NCBI RefSeq assembly: GCF_030232585.1
Contig: NZ_JASPJX010000008.1
Coordinates: 1-64,000 of the forward strand
DNA length: 64,000 nt
DNA from: Corynebacterium sp. MSK008
GTDB taxonomy: Bacteria > Actinomycetota > Actinomycetes > Mycobacteriales > Mycobacteriaceae
Direction of reading: 5' to 3'
Shown: piece after piece, positions 1-8,918 of the stretch
Position numbering within the stretch: position 1 is the first letter of the stretch
Layout: each line of letters opens with the position of its first letter
The notes under the pieces: model-generated
Told to the model about the DNA's origin: nothing
The model's database searches: none
The model's input: the letters and a program-made list of their open reading frames with translations, nothing else
Translations under genes and position numbers: made by a program

Positions 1-3
1 TGA

Positions 4-71
4 TGTCCAATAAGTGACCAGACTCCACGTCCAAAAACTCACCAGACTCCATGTCCAAAAAGTGTCAAGAC
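4..71. repeat. Tandem 24-bp repeat, two and a half units
   Basis: Three successive units begin at positions 4, 28 and 52 with the core YGTCCAAWAASTSACCAGAC. The first two are full 24-mers that differ at only a few bases; the third is partial and runs into an inverted repeat. A related string, GTCCAGTAAGTGACCTGAC, occurs near 11383-11401 beside the second copy of the double stem-loop repeat, so the units seem to belong to one composite repeat. The window begins inside it, so more units may lie to the left. No coding potential is evident. Confidence 0.8.
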
Positions 72-79
72 ATGACACT
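61..79. repeat. Short perfect inverted repeat
   Basis: AGTGTCA (61-67) and TGACACT (73-79) are perfect inverted arms around a 5-base spacer. The element sits between the 24-bp tandem units and the first CTGCTAGTT stem. It could be an operator half-pair or part of the repeat's secondary structure. Confidence 0.6.
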
Positions 80-216
80 GCTAGTTGTTCGACCTGGCGA
101 ACTAGCAGATCACGCGTCCAAATTTGCGTTCCCACAGGTGATGTTGGAAACAGTTTCCAATACCGTTCTGGTCTGCTAGTTCGCGTGCGGCTTCGCGGCG
201 GCCGAACTAGCAGATC
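78..216. repeat. Double stem-loop repeat, copy 1
   Basis: Two hairpins share one arm sequence. The first pairs CTGCTAGTT (78-86) with AACTAGCAG (100-108); the second pairs CTGCTAGTTCG (173-183) with CGAACTAGCAG (203-213). Between them lies a conserved spacer with GCGTCCAAATTTGCGTT and AGGTGAT. The same layout, arms and spacer motifs recur at 11409-11560. The loops differ while the arms are conserved, which suggests selection on the stems. I know no named family for it. Confidence 0.85.
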
Positions 217-299
217 CGAGATTTAATGGTGCCCAGGCACAGATAGCGCAAATATAGGACACCACGAGCGCACCGGCTCGCGGCCCAATCCCACCGGTC

Positions 300-305
300 T
301 AGGAT
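300..305 (+). promoter_or_regulatory. Candidate -10 box for the ABC exporter operon
   Basis: TAGGAT matches the actinobacterial TANNNT -10 pattern and lies 28 bases before the ATG at 334. A purine-rich ribosome binding site (AGAGAGGGG) stands just before the start codon. No convincing -35 element was seen. Confidence 0.4.
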
Positions 306-333
306 TGCCCCGGACAAAAAGAGAGGGGCACTC

Positions 334-2040
334 ATGGATCTCATCCGCCTCACCGCACGCTTCGGCAGGCGGTACAGCGGCAAGATCGCGCTGGTCATCG
401 CGCTGCAGCTGGTCACCACCCTGGCCACGCTGTACCTGCCGGACCTGAACGCGGACATCATCAACAACGGCGTCGCCCAGGCGGACGTGCCGTACATCTG
501 GCGCACCGGCCGCACCATGCTGGTGGTGGCGCTGGTGCAGATCGCGGCGGCGATCGCGGCGGTGTGGTTCGCCTCCCAGGTGGCCATGAACATCGGCCGC
601 GACATCAGGGCAGCCGTGTACAACCGGGTGTCCGATTTCGATAGCGAGGAGATGGCGCACTTCGGCGCCGCCACGCTGGTCACGCGCGGCACGAACGACG
701 TCCAGCAGGTGCAGATGACGTTCCTGTTGTTCATGAACTTCATGGTCGCAGCACCCATTATGGCCATCGGCGGCATCATCATGGCGCTGCGCCAGGACGC
801 GGGCATGTCGTGGCTCGTGGTCACGGCGGTGCTCGTCCTGGCCGTCGTGGTGGGGATCACCGCCGCGATCCTGATGCCGCTGTTCAAGCGCATGCAGAAG
901 AAGCTGGACGCGATCAACGGCCTGTTGCGCGAGCAGATCGCGGGCATCCGCGTGGTGCGCGCGTTCGGCCGCGAGGACTACGAGGCCGAGCGTTTCACCG
1001 AAGCGAACCACGACATCACCAGGCTGAGCCTGAACATCGGCCGGGTGTTCGTGACCATGTTCCCGGTGATCATGCTCATTCTGAACCTGGCCACGGCCGC
1101 GGTGCTGTGGTTCGGCGGGCACCGCGTGGACGAGGGCCTGGTGGAGGTCGGCTCGCTCACCGCGTTCATGCAATACCTGATGCAGATTCTCATGGCGGTG
1201 ATGATGGGCGTGTTCATGCTGATGATACTGCCGCGCGCCATTGTCTGCGCGGATCGCATCGAGGAGGTGCTCGGGCATGAGGTGAAGGCGTCGGTGGCCG
1301 AAGGGGCGTCGATAGGCGAAGGCTCCGTGCGCTTCGAGGACGTCTCCTACACCTACCCGGGCGCGGAGAAGCCGGTGCTTGAGGGCATTTCGTTCGAGGC
1401 CCGCCCGGGGACCAAGACGGCGATCATCGGCTCGACGGGCAGCGGCAAGACCACACTCGCGGGGCTGCTGCCCCGGCTGTACTCGCCGACTTCGGGGCGC
1501 GTGCTTATCGACGGCCATCCGGTCACCCACATCCCGCGCCAAGACCTGGTCAAGGCCGTCGCGATGGTGCCGCAGAAGCCGTGGCTGTTCTCCGGCACCG
1601 TGGCGTCGAACCTGCGCATGGGCAACCCCGATGCCACAGACGAGCAGCTGTGGGCGGCGCTGCGCGTCGCGCAAGCCGGGTTCGTGGACGATCTGGACAT
1701 GCCGATTGCCCAGGGCGGCACCAACGTCTCCGGCGGGCAGCGCCAGCGCCTGTGCATCGCGCGGATGTTCGTGGCGGATCCGAAGGTGTACGTCTTCGAC
1801 GACTCGTTCAGCGCGCTGGACGCGACCACCGAGGCGAACCTGAACGCGGCGATGCGCGAGATCGTGCAGGACCGCACCGTGATCGTGGTAGCGCAGAAGG
1901 TGTCCTCGATCAGACACGCGGACCAAATTCTGGTGATGGAGGCTGGGCGCATCGTCGCGCGCGGCACGCACGACGAGCTGCTGGAGACCAGCGAGACGTA
2001 CCGGGAGATCGCGGCGAGCCAGGCGGAGGTGGACGCATGA
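334..2040 (+). CDS. ABC exporter subunit A (degenerate ATPase site)
   Basis: A 568-residue type IV ABC exporter half-transporter: six membrane helices in about residues 1-305, then an ATPase domain. Walker A GSTGSGKT is at 366-373 and signature VSGGQ at 465-469. After the Walker B Asp (D489) the catalytic Glu is replaced by Asp (D490), and the H-loop His is Gln (Q521, in VAQKVSS). These changes mark the degenerate subunit of heterodimeric exporters of the BmrCD / TM287-288 type. The stop overlaps the next gene's start (ATGA), so the two are translationally coupled and should form one exporter in the inner membrane. The substrate (drug, lipid or peptide) cannot be told. Confidence 0.93.
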   Translation: MDLIRLTARFGRRYSGKIALVIALQLVTTLATLYLPDLNADIINNGVAQADVPYIWRTGRTMLVVALVQIAAAIAAVWFASQVAMNIGRDIRAAVYNRVSDFDSEEMAHFGAATLVTRGTNDVQQVQMTFLLFMNFMVAAPIMAIGGIIMALRQDAGMSWLVVTAVLVLAVVVGITAAILMPLFKRMQKKLDAINGLLREQIAGIRVVRAFGREDYEAERFTEANHDITRLSLNIGRVFVTMFPVIMLILNLATAAVLWFGGHRVDEGLVEVGSLTAFMQYLMQILMAVMMGVFMLMILPRAIVCADRIEEVLGHEVKASVAEGASIGEGSVRFEDVSYTYPGAEKPVLEGISFEARPGTKTAIIGSTGSGKTTLAGLLPRLYSPTSGRVLIDGHPVTHIPRQDLVKAVAMVPQKPWLFSGTVASNLRMGNPDATDEQLWAALRVAQAGFVDDLDMPIAQGGTNVSGGQRQRLCIARMFVADPKVYVFDDSFSALDATTEANLNAAMREIVQDRTVIVVAQKVSSIRHADQILVMEAGRIVARGTHDELLETSETYREIAASQAEVDA

Positions 2041-3989
2041 GCAACCAGCACGGATCCGAGCTGACAGACGACCAGCTCGCCGAGTACGAAGAGAAGATGG
2101 CCGGCGACGACTACTCCAACAAGGCGCCGCGCAAGGCCAAGCAGTTCTGGCCGTCCGCGAAGCGCCTGCTGGGGTTGCTCGCCCCGTACAAGCTGGCGCT
2201 GACGGCGGTGTTTGCCATGAATGCCGTGTCCGTGGTGCTGGCCGTGTACGCCCCGCGCGTGATGGGCCGGGCCATGGACGTGATCTTCTCCGGCGTGATG
2301 TCCAAGCACATGCCGCCGGGCACCACCAAGGAGCAGGCGGTGGAGGGGCTGCGCGCCGCGGGCCAGGACCGCTTCGCTGATATGGCCTCGGCGATGGAGC
2401 TCACCCCCGGTAGCGGCATCGACTTCGACCGGCTTGGCCAGCTCATCGTTGCGGTCCTGGTGCTCTACTTCGCGGCGTCGCTGCTGATGTGGGCGCAGGG
2501 CGCGATTTTGAACAGGCTGACCATGCGCGCGGTGTTCAACCTGCGCGAGCGGGTGGAGGCGAAGATCAACTCCCTGCCGCTGCGCTACTTTGACACCCGC
2601 CAGCGCGGCGACGTGATGAGCCGCACCACCAACGACGTGGACAACGTGCAGCAAGCCCTGCAGCAGTCCCTGTCCTCGCTGTTCAACGCGATCCTGACGG
2701 TGGTGGGCATCCTGGTGATGATGTTCGCCATCTCCTGGCAGCTGGCCCTGGTGGCGCTGCTGGCCATCCCGCTAACGGGCCTGGTCATGGGTTTGGTGGG
2801 CACCCGCAGCCAGAAACAGTTCACCACCCAGTGGAAGGCCACGGGCGACGTGAACGGGCACGTGGAGGAATCCTTCTCCGGCCACGACGTAGCCGTCATC
2901 TTCGGCCGCACCGACGAGCTGCGCCGCACCTTCGACGAGCGCAACAACGAGCTCGCGGGCGCGGCGCAAAAGGCACAGTTTTTAGCCAACTCGATGCACC
3001 CGACCATGCAGTTCATCTCGTACCTGTCGTACGTGGCCATCGCGGTGCTCGGCGGCGTGAAGGTCGCCTCCGGCAAGCTCACGCTCGGCGACGCCACCGC
3101 GTTTATCCAGTACTCCCGCCAGTTCAACCAGCCGCTCGGCGAGATCGCCGGCATGATGCAGATGCTCCAATCCGGTGTCGCTTCCGCGGAGCGAGTCTTC
3201 GAGCTTCTCGACGCTGAAGTAGAACCCGCAGACAGCTCCCAGGCCCGCATGGACGGCCGCGCCGAGGGCCTGGTGGAGTTCAGGGATGTGTCCTTCTCCT
3301 ACACGGACGAGCCTTTGATTCAGGACCTGAACCTGCGGGTGGAGCCGGGCCAGACCGCCGCGATCGTCGGCCCCACCGGCGCCGGCAAGACCACGCTGGT
3401 GAACCTGATCATGCGCTTCTACGACGTCGATGCCGGCGCGATCACCCTCGACGGCACGGACATCCGGGAGTACTCCCGGGAGGACCTGCGCGGCCAGATC
3501 GGCATGGTGCTGCAAGACGCGGTGCTGTTCAAGGGCACGATCATGGACAACATCCGCTACGGGCGCTTGGACGCCACCGACGAGGAGGTCATCGAGGCGG
3601 CGAAGGCCACCTACGTGGACCGCTTCGTGCGCTCGCTGCCGGACGGCTACGACACCGAAGTGGACCAGGACGGCGGGTCCGTCTCCGCCGGCGAGCGCCA
3701 GCTGATCACCATCGCGCGCGCGTTTTTGTCGCAGCCGGCGCTTTTGATCCTGGACGAGGCGACCTCGTCGGTGGATACCCGCACCGAGGTCATGGTGCAG
3801 CAGGCCATGAACGCGCTGCGGTCCAACCGCACCTCCTTCGTCATTGCACACCGCCTGTCCACCATCCGCGACGCGGACGTGATCGTGGTGATGGAAAACG
3901 GGCAGATTGTGGAGCAAGGTTCGCATGCGGAGCTCGTCGCAAAGCAAGGTGCGTACTGGCGCCTGCACCAATCCCAGTTCAGCGAGTAA
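2037..3989 (+). CDS. ABC exporter subunit B (catalytic ATPase site)
   Basis: A 650-residue partner of the preceding gene. It has an acidic N-terminal extension of about 40 residues, a six-helix membrane domain and an ATPase domain with Walker A GPTGAGKTT, Walker B LLILDEATSSVD with the catalytic Glu, and H-loop AHRLSTI. Its signature is VSAGERQ rather than LSGGQ. So the competent site would be built from this Walker B and subunit A's VSGGQ, and the degenerate site from subunit A's Walker B and this altered signature, the arrangement known for asymmetric exporters. The ATG at 2037 was chosen because it overlaps the upstream stop; frame-compatible upstream starts lie inside subunit A. Confidence 0.93.
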   Translation: MSNQHGSELTDDQLAEYEEKMAGDDYSNKAPRKAKQFWPSAKRLLGLLAPYKLALTAVFAMNAVSVVLAVYAPRVMGRAMDVIFSGVMSKHMPPGTTKEQAVEGLRAAGQDRFADMASAMELTPGSGIDFDRLGQLIVAVLVLYFAASLLMWAQGAILNRLTMRAVFNLRERVEAKINSLPLRYFDTRQRGDVMSRTTNDVDNVQQALQQSLSSLFNAILTVVGILVMMFAISWQLALVALLAIPLTGLVMGLVGTRSQKQFTTQWKATGDVNGHVEESFSGHDVAVIFGRTDELRRTFDERNNELAGAAQKAQFLANSMHPTMQFISYLSYVAIAVLGGVKVASGKLTLGDATAFIQYSRQFNQPLGEIAGMMQMLQSGVASAERVFELLDAEVEPADSSQARMDGRAEGLVEFRDVSFSYTDEPLIQDLNLRVEPGQTAAIVGPTGAGKTTLVNLIMRFYDVDAGAITLDGTDIREYSREDLRGQIGMVLQDAVLFKGTIMDNIRYGRLDATDEEVIEAAKATYVDRFVRSLPDGYDTEVDQDGGSVSAGERQLITIARAFLSQPALLILDEATSSVDTRTEVMVQQAMNALRSNRTSFVIAHRLSTIRDADVIVVMENGQIVEQGSHAELVAKQGAYWRLHQSQFSE

Positions 3990-4101
3990 CCCACAGCGAA
4001 TTCACACGTTTCCCAAATGTTCACCTTGCGGACACCGTTCCATTAACGCGGCGGCCATACGCTGGCGGGCGAACCTATGTCAGCTGACTGATTGGGAAAC
4101 C

Positions 4102-5385
4102 ATGAAACGTGAAGAAACCGGCGGATCTACCGTCGCCACGGCCGACAACACCGGCCGCACCGAAGAAGACGAGAACAAGAACCTCGAGGACCTCGACGTC
4201 GACGACGACAGCGAGCGCAAGGACCCACTCGGCTTCCTCCCGCTCGACGGCAAGGCCAAGGAGATCGCCAACTGGATCGCCGTGATCATCGGCATCTGGA
4301 TCCTGCTCAACGGCGTGGGCATGATCGGCGACGGCTTCAAGGGCATCGCCGGCGACCGCGCGGAGGAACTGTTTTCCTTCGCCGAGAACCCGTTTGTGGG
4401 CCTGGCCATCGGCATCGTGGCCACCGCGATCATCCAGTCCTCCTCCACCACCACCTCGATCGTGGTGGGCATGATCGCCGGCGGCCTGCCGCTGAACATC
4501 GCGATCCCGATGCTCTTCGGCGCGAACATGGGTACCTCCGTGACCTCCACCCTGGTGGCGCTCGGTCTGGCCGGCAACAAGAAGCAGTTCCAGCAGGGCT
4601 TCTCCATGGCCACCGTGCACGACTTCTTCAACCTCATCGCCATCCTGATCTTCTTCACGCTGGAAATGTTCACCGGTTTCTTGGGCAAGACCGCGACGGC
4701 GATTGCGCCGTCGCTGTCCGGCTCCGGCGAGGGCGTGGTCTCCGGCATCTTCGAGTCCATCGGCGACTTCATCGACATGATCACCGAGCCGCTGGTCGGC
4801 CTCGCCGGCAGCCTGGTCGAGCCGCTCGGCGACGTCTGGGGCGGCGTGGTCCTGGCCGTGCTCGGCATTGTGCTGATCCTGTTTTCCATCCAGTTCATCG
4901 GCAACATTCTCAACGCCCTGCTGGTGGGCAAGGCCCAGGACATCCTCTACGCCGCGCTGGGCAAGAACGCCTTTGTGGGCGTGCTCTCCGGTGCCGCCAT
5001 CACCACCCTGGTGCAGTCCTCCTCCACCACCACCGCGCTGACCGTGCCGCTGGCCGCCTCCGGCAAGTTCAAGGTGCGCACGCTGTTCCCATTCGTGGTC
5101 GGCGCCAACATCGGCACCACCGTCACCGGCCTGATCGCCGCGTTCTCCGCCTCCGGTGCCGAAGCCGAAGCCGCGATGGCGGGTGCGCTGGTGCACACCC
5201 TGTTCAACACCTTCGCCGCAATCCTGATCCTGAGCGTGCCGTTCTTGCGCAAGCTCCCGCCGATGGGCTCCGACTGGCTCGCAGCCATGGCAACGAAGAA
5301 CAAGCTCTACGTCTTCGCATGGATCGGCGGCGTGTTCTTCATCCTCCCGATTCTGGCCGTGTTCATCTCCAACGCACTCTCCTAA
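4102..5385 (+). CDS. Na+/phosphate symporter (Na/Pi cotransporter family)
   Basis: A 427-residue polytopic protein with the inverted-repeat architecture of PF02690. The hallmark QSSSTTT appears twice, in AIIQSSSTTTSIVVGM and TLVQSSSTTTALTVPL, each next to a GANMGT/GANIGT motif. The N-terminal ~50 residues are hydrophilic and acidic. It should import inorganic phosphate with sodium through the inner membrane. The ATG at 4102 follows a 112-base gap after the exporter genes. A small protein gene and a PstS-like lipoprotein gene follow closely, which supports a phosphate-related operon. No PhoR-type box was verified. Confidence 0.92.
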   Translation: MKREETGGSTVATADNTGRTEEDENKNLEDLDVDDDSERKDPLGFLPLDGKAKEIANWIAVIIGIWILLNGVGMIGDGFKGIAGDRAEELFSFAENPFVGLAIGIVATAIIQSSSTTTSIVVGMIAGGLPLNIAIPMLFGANMGTSVTSTLVALGLAGNKKQFQQGFSMATVHDFFNLIAILIFFTLEMFTGFLGKTATAIAPSLSGSGEGVVSGIFESIGDFIDMITEPLVGLAGSLVEPLGDVWGGVVLAVLGIVLILFSIQFIGNILNALLVGKAQDILYAALGKNAFVGVLSGAAITTLVQSSSTTTALTVPLAASGKFKVRTLFPFVVGANIGTTVTGLIAAFSASGAEAEAAMAGALVHTLFNTFAAILILSVPFLRKLPPMGSDWLAAMATKNKLYVFAWIGGVFFILPILAVFISNALS

Positions 5386-5398
5386 GGAGCCCCCCACA

Positions 5399-5770
5399 AT
5401 GACTACTCCCGAGAACCCGACCAACCCTGGAAACACCCCGGGCGAGACCCCCGACCTGACCCCGCTGGCGCAGGACCTGATCAACCGCGAAGCCCCCGAC
5501 GCCGAGTTGCACGCGCTGCTGCAAGAGCTGGAGGAAACCGCAGACGAGCTGCGCAACGAGCTTGAGGCCCGCATGGGCAACCGCGACAAGCTGGAGGGCG
5601 AACAGGCCCGCGCCCACCGCAAGAACAACCCGAACGTCACCCCGGAGCAGGAGGAAGAGCTGAAGAACTTCCCCGAGTACTGGGCAAACTCCAAGGGCTC
5701 CTGGAGCAACCTGTTCAAGCTGCTGCGAGAGCTGCGCTCCGAGATGCGGGAAGGCAAGGGTAATGCTTAA
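5399..5770 (+). CDS. Small hydrophilic protein of unknown function
   Basis: A 123-residue protein with a Pro/Thr-rich N-terminus (residues 1-20) followed by a charged, helix-forming stretch (ALLQELEETADELRNELE, about 40-57) that could be a coiled coil. The middle is Asn-rich and the C-terminus Lys/Arg-rich. There is no signal peptide or membrane segment. It lies 13 bases after the Na/Pi symporter gene with a good Shine-Dalgarno (AAGGAG) and overlaps the next gene by 8 bases, so it is almost certainly cotranslated with phosphate uptake genes. I recognise no family; a regulatory or accessory role is a guess. Confidence 0.75.
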   Translation: MTTPENPTNPGNTPGETPDLTPLAQDLINREAPDAELHALLQELEETADELRNELEARMGNRDKLEGEQARAHRKNNPNVTPEQEEELKNFPEYWANSKGSWSNLFKLLRELRSEMREGKGNA

Positions 5771-6686
5771 GCGACTCACTGCCACTGCTGCTTTGGCTGC
5801 CGTCGCTGCGCTGGCCGTCGGCTGCGGGTCCGAAAATACCCCGGACGGCGACGCCATCCGCGTCACCGGCTCCTCCACCGTCGAGCCGATCACCAGCTAC
5901 ATGGCCAACCGCTACGACTTCAACGCGGACATCGACGCGGTCGGCTCCACCGACGGCTTCGACGTGTTCTGCGCCGGGGACGCCGACATCAACGACGCAT
6001 CTGTGTCCATCCCGGCTGACTACCAAAAGGCGTGCGCCGACGCCGGCGTGGACTTCATCGAGCTGCCCATCGCTTTGGACGCCATCACGCTGGTCAAGCA
6101 CCGCGACAACGACTGGGCCCAGGACCTGACTGTCCAGCAGCTGCACGACATCTGGGCGAAGGACTCCGCCGTGACCAAGTGGTCCGACATCGACCCGTCC
6201 TGGCCGGACGAGGAGATCACGCTCTACGGCCGCCCGGAAGGCTCCGGCACCCTCGGCGTGTTCGAGCAGCTTGTGCTCGGCGGCGACGAGATCCGCGAGG
6301 ACTACCAGGCCACCGACGACATCCAGGAGCTGTCCAAGTGGGTCTCCGAGGACGTCAACGGCCTGAGCTTCATGGGCATCGGCAACTACCTGGCCACCGA
6401 GGACCCAACCCGCAACCGCATCGACAACGTGCTTGTAGACGGCGTCGCACCGACAGCGGAGGAGACCAAAAACGGCAACTACCCGCTGTCGCGCCCGCTG
6501 TTCATCTACGTCAACGAGGACTCCACCAAGCGCGAGGACGTCAACGAGTTCGTCACCACCTACCTGGACAAGGTCGAGGCCGTGCTGCCGCGCGTGTACT
6601 TCTACCAGCTGCCGGAAGAAGAGTACGACAACTCCAAGCAACGCTACGAGGACCGCCAAACCGGTGCCGACGGGCGCTGGCAGTAA
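5763..6686 (+). CDS. PstS-like phosphate-binding lipoprotein
   Basis: A 307-residue substrate-binding protein. The N-terminus has a short signal peptide ending in a lipobox (LAVGC, Cys about residue 20), so it should be lipid-anchored outside the membrane. The motif VTGSSTVEPI matches the anion-binding loop of PstS/SphX-type phosphate receptors, and GRPEGSGT matches a second ligand-contact loop. No pstC, pstA or pstB follows, so it may serve phosphate sensing or scavenging with the neighbouring Na/Pi symporter, or work with a Pst permease encoded elsewhere. It overlaps the upstream gene by 8 bases. Confidence 0.88.
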   Translation: MLKRLTATAALAAVAALAVGCGSENTPDGDAIRVTGSSTVEPITSYMANRYDFNADIDAVGSTDGFDVFCAGDADINDASVSIPADYQKACADAGVDFIELPIALDAITLVKHRDNDWAQDLTVQQLHDIWAKDSAVTKWSDIDPSWPDEEITLYGRPEGSGTLGVFEQLVLGGDEIREDYQATDDIQELSKWVSEDVNGLSFMGIGNYLATEDPTRNRIDNVLVDGVAPTAEETKNGNYPLSRPLFIYVNEDSTKREDVNEFVTTYLDKVEAVLPRVYFYQLPEEEYDNSKQRYEDRQTGADGRWQ

Positions 6687-6700
6687 GTAGGATCAGACGC

Positions 6701-6934
6701 ATGACTACCGAAAACGAAGGCCTGTACACCAACATCGAGACTGAGAAGACCGCCGCTGGCCAAGACGGCCAGGACGGCGCGAATGCTGCGAACCAGAACA
6801 TGGACACCCTGCCGCTGGGCGAGGGCGTACGCACCGTCGAGGAAGCCGATAGCCACGAGGAAAACACCCGCTGGAACGACGGCAACCTGCCGCGCGAAGC
6901 GGACCGCGAGGAGGTCCGCGAGGACGAGCGCTAG
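6701..6934 (+). CDS. Small acidic protein of unknown function
   Basis: A 77-residue, strongly acidic and Asn/Gln-rich protein without hydrophobic segments, probably disordered and cytoplasmic. It starts 14 bases after the PstS-like gene, so it may be the last gene of that transcript. The start ATG at 6701 has only a weak upstream purine stretch (TAGGATC). I recognise no family. The real-gene call rests on spacing, frame and GC-rich third positions. Confidence 0.55.
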   Translation: MTTENEGLYTNIETEKTAAGQDGQDGANAANQNMDTLPLGEGVRTVEEADSHEENTRWNDGNLPREADREEVREDER

Positions 6935-6992
6935 CCTCCCAGCCCCAGCTTCCACCACCGCCCTGGACGTGCACGACAGCCGTCTGGGGCGT

Positions 6993-6998
6993 TACTAT
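6993..6998 (+). promoter_or_regulatory. -10 box of a leaderless start (7006)
   Basis: TACTAT ends 7 bases before the GTG at 7006, the spacing expected if transcription starts at the first base of the start codon. No Shine-Dalgarno is present. Confidence 0.5.
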
Positions 6999-7005
6999 AT
7001 GCGGC

Positions 7006-7617
7006 GTGAGCACCCCATACGGCAACTTCAGAATCGGCGACCAAGAGCGCATGGACGCCATGGACACCCTCGGTCGCGCGCTTGGCGAAGGCCGCCTGAA
7101 CATGGCCGAGTTCGACGACCGGTGCCGGCAAGTTGCCGAGGCGCAGGTCCACTCCGACCTGGAGCCGATTCTGGGGGACCTGCCTCCGCAGCAGGCCGGG
7201 GGTGCCGTCGATAGGCAAGAAGTGCACCCAGGCGACGTGTTTTACAGCGGCCGCGAGATCATGCAGGCACGGCGCTCCGGCAAGCGCATGCGCGCGGGCG
7301 TGTTCTGGCTGGGCACGGTGGGCGCGTTCGGGCTGATTGGGCTTTCGCACCAACCAGTCTTCCTGCTGCTCATCCCCACCCTGTTCATCCTGCTGTACGT
7401 CATGAAGGTGGGCCCGGACTCCTGGTACACCCCCACCCTGCGGCAGCTGGAGCAGCAGCGCCGCCAGGAAATCAAACGCCGCCAGCTGGAGATCGAATCC
7501 GCCAAGGCGCACCAGCAGGCCATGATGCGGGTGCAGCGCAAAGACCAGATCAACCAGCTGACCTCCGACGCGCTCGATGTCGCACAAAACACGATAAACC
7601 GCTTCCGCAAACAGTAA
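7006..7617 (+). CDS. DUF1707 domain membrane protein
   Basis: A 203-residue protein. Residues 4-60 fit the DUF1707 domain common in actinobacteria (RIGDQERMDAMDTLGRALGEG, then FDDR, then LEPILGDLP). A hydrophobic hairpin at about residues 100-130 should form two membrane helices, and the remaining C-terminus is rich in Gln/Arg with coiled-coil character. The GTG start gives the DUF1707 domain its normal N-terminus. The function is unknown; membrane-associated signalling or assembly roles have been suggested only loosely for the family. It precedes alaT by 21 bases, but alaT seems to have its own -10 box. Confidence 0.8.
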   Translation: MSTPYGNFRIGDQERMDAMDTLGRALGEGRLNMAEFDDRCRQVAEAQVHSDLEPILGDLPPQQAGGAVDRQEVHPGDVFYSGREIMQARRSGKRMRAGVFWLGTVGAFGLIGLSHQPVFLLLIPTLFILLYVMKVGPDSWYTPTLRQLEQQRRQEIKRRQLEIESAKAHQQAMMRVQRKDQINQLTSDALDVAQNTINRFRKQ

Positions 7618-7638
7618 AGAGGCCTACAGTGGAGTGGC

Positions 7639-8880
7639 ATGAGTGAGCCACTGCAAAAGCACCGCCATTTCGACCAAGCGGACAAGCTGAAAAACGTCTT
7701 CTACGACATCCGCGGGCCCGTGACCGCGACCGCGGAGAAGATGGAGCGCGACGGCCACACCATTTTGAAGCTCAACACCGGCAACCCCGCCGTATTCGGC
7801 TTTGAGGCGCCGGACGTGATCATGCGCGACATGATCGCCAACCTGCCCACCTCACAGGGCTACACCACCTCCAAAGGCATCACCTCGGCGCGGCGCGCAG
7901 TGGTCACGCGCTACGAGATGATCGACGGCTTTCCGCCCTTCGACATCGACGACGTCTACCTGGGCAACGGCGTGTCCGAGCTGATCAGCATGACCACCCA
8001 GGCGCTGCTCAACGACGGCGACGAGATCCTCATCCCCGCCCCGGACTACCCGCTGTGGACCGCCGCGTCCACGCTCGCCGGCGGCAAGGTCGTGCACTAC
8101 ATGTGCGACGAAGAGGACGACTGGAACCCCTCGCTCGAGGACATCCGTTCCAAGGTCACCGACCGCACCAAAGCCATCGTGGTGATCAACCCCAACAACC
8201 CCACCGGCGCCGTGTACTCGCGCGAAGTGCTCGAAGGCATCGCCGACATCGCCCGCGAGCACGAGCTCATGGTGCTTGCCGACGAGATCTACGATCGCGT
8301 ACTTTACGACGGCGCTTCGCACACCTCCATGGCAGAAATCGCCCCGGATCTTGTGTGCATCACCTTCAACGGCCTGTCCAAGGCCTACCGGGTGTGCGGC
8401 TACCGCGCCGGCTGGATGGTGATCACGGGCTCGAAGCGCCGCGCTGCCGGCTTCATCGAGGGCCTCGACCTGCTCTCGGGCACCCGGTTGTGCGCGAACG
8501 TGCCCGGACAGCACGCCATCCAGGTCGCGCTGGGCGGCCGACAGTCCATCTACGAACTCACCGCCGAGGGCGGGCGCCTACACAAGCAGCGCAACGTCGC
8601 AGTGCGGAAGCTCCGCGAGATCCCGGGTATCTCCGTGGTGGAACCGAAGGGTGCGCTGTACTGCTTCCCCAAGATTGACGCGGAGATGTACAACATCCAC
8701 GACGACGAGAGGTTCATGCTGGACCTGCTCAAGTCCGAGAAGATCCTGATGGTCCAGGGCACCGGCTTCAACTACCCCACCCCGGACCACTTCCGCGTGG
8801 TCACCCTGCCGTGGGCGTCGCAGTTGGAAAACGCCATTGAGCGCCTGGGCAACTTCCTGGTGGACTACCACCAGCACTAG
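7639..8880 (+). CDS. alaT: Alanine/valine aminotransferase AlaT
   Basis: A 413-residue fold-type I, PLP-dependent aminotransferase, close in length to AlaA/AlaT. It should make alanine from pyruvate and glutamate, and in corynebacteria it also uses valine. The motif NPNNPTG (184-190) and the PLP-binding lysine K248 in NGLSKAYRVCGYRAGW are present. The family N-terminus (FYDIRGPV, then LNTGNP) supports this subgroup over AspC. A TACAGT -10 box ends 8 bases before the ATG, so the mRNA may be leaderless. Confidence 0.9.
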   Translation: MSEPLQKHRHFDQADKLKNVFYDIRGPVTATAEKMERDGHTILKLNTGNPAVFGFEAPDVIMRDMIANLPTSQGYTTSKGITSARRAVVTRYEMIDGFPPFDIDDVYLGNGVSELISMTTQALLNDGDEILIPAPDYPLWTAASTLAGGKVVHYMCDEEDDWNPSLEDIRSKVTDRTKAIVVINPNNPTGAVYSREVLEGIADIAREHELMVLADEIYDRVLYDGASHTSMAEIAPDLVCITFNGLSKAYRVCGYRAGWMVITGSKRRAAGFIEGLDLLSGTRLCANVPGQHAIQVALGGRQSIYELTAEGGRLHKQRNVAVRKLREIPGISVVEPKGALYCFPKIDAEMYNIHDDERFMLDLLKSEKILMVQGTGFNYPTPDHFRVVTLPWASQLENAIERLGNFLVDYHQH

Positions 8881-8883
8881 GGG

Positions 8884-8912
8884 TTCCAGCGGGGGCTTCG
8901 ACCAGGTATCCT
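8884..8912 (+). promoter_or_regulatory. Promoter of the PIN toxin-antitoxin pair
   Basis: TTCCAG and TATCCT are separated by 17 bases, and the -10 box ends 6 bases before the ATG at 8919, which suggests a leaderless transcript. Confidence 0.5.
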
Positions 8913-8918
8913 GCGCAT

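Noticed and set aside
1-216. CRISPR array
   Set aside because: The 24-base units are directly adjacent without unique spacers, and no cas gene is present in the window.
14-226. A 70-codon frame through the window-start repeats
   Set aside because: It only reads the tandem and stem-loop repeats and has no ribosome binding site.
223-1971. Long open frames antisense to the ABC exporter genes, and similar frames opposite most GC-rich genes
   Set aside because: They are low-complexity, Arg/His/Ala-rich readings opposite clear enzyme genes and have no motifs or ribosome binding sites; typical by-products of high GC.
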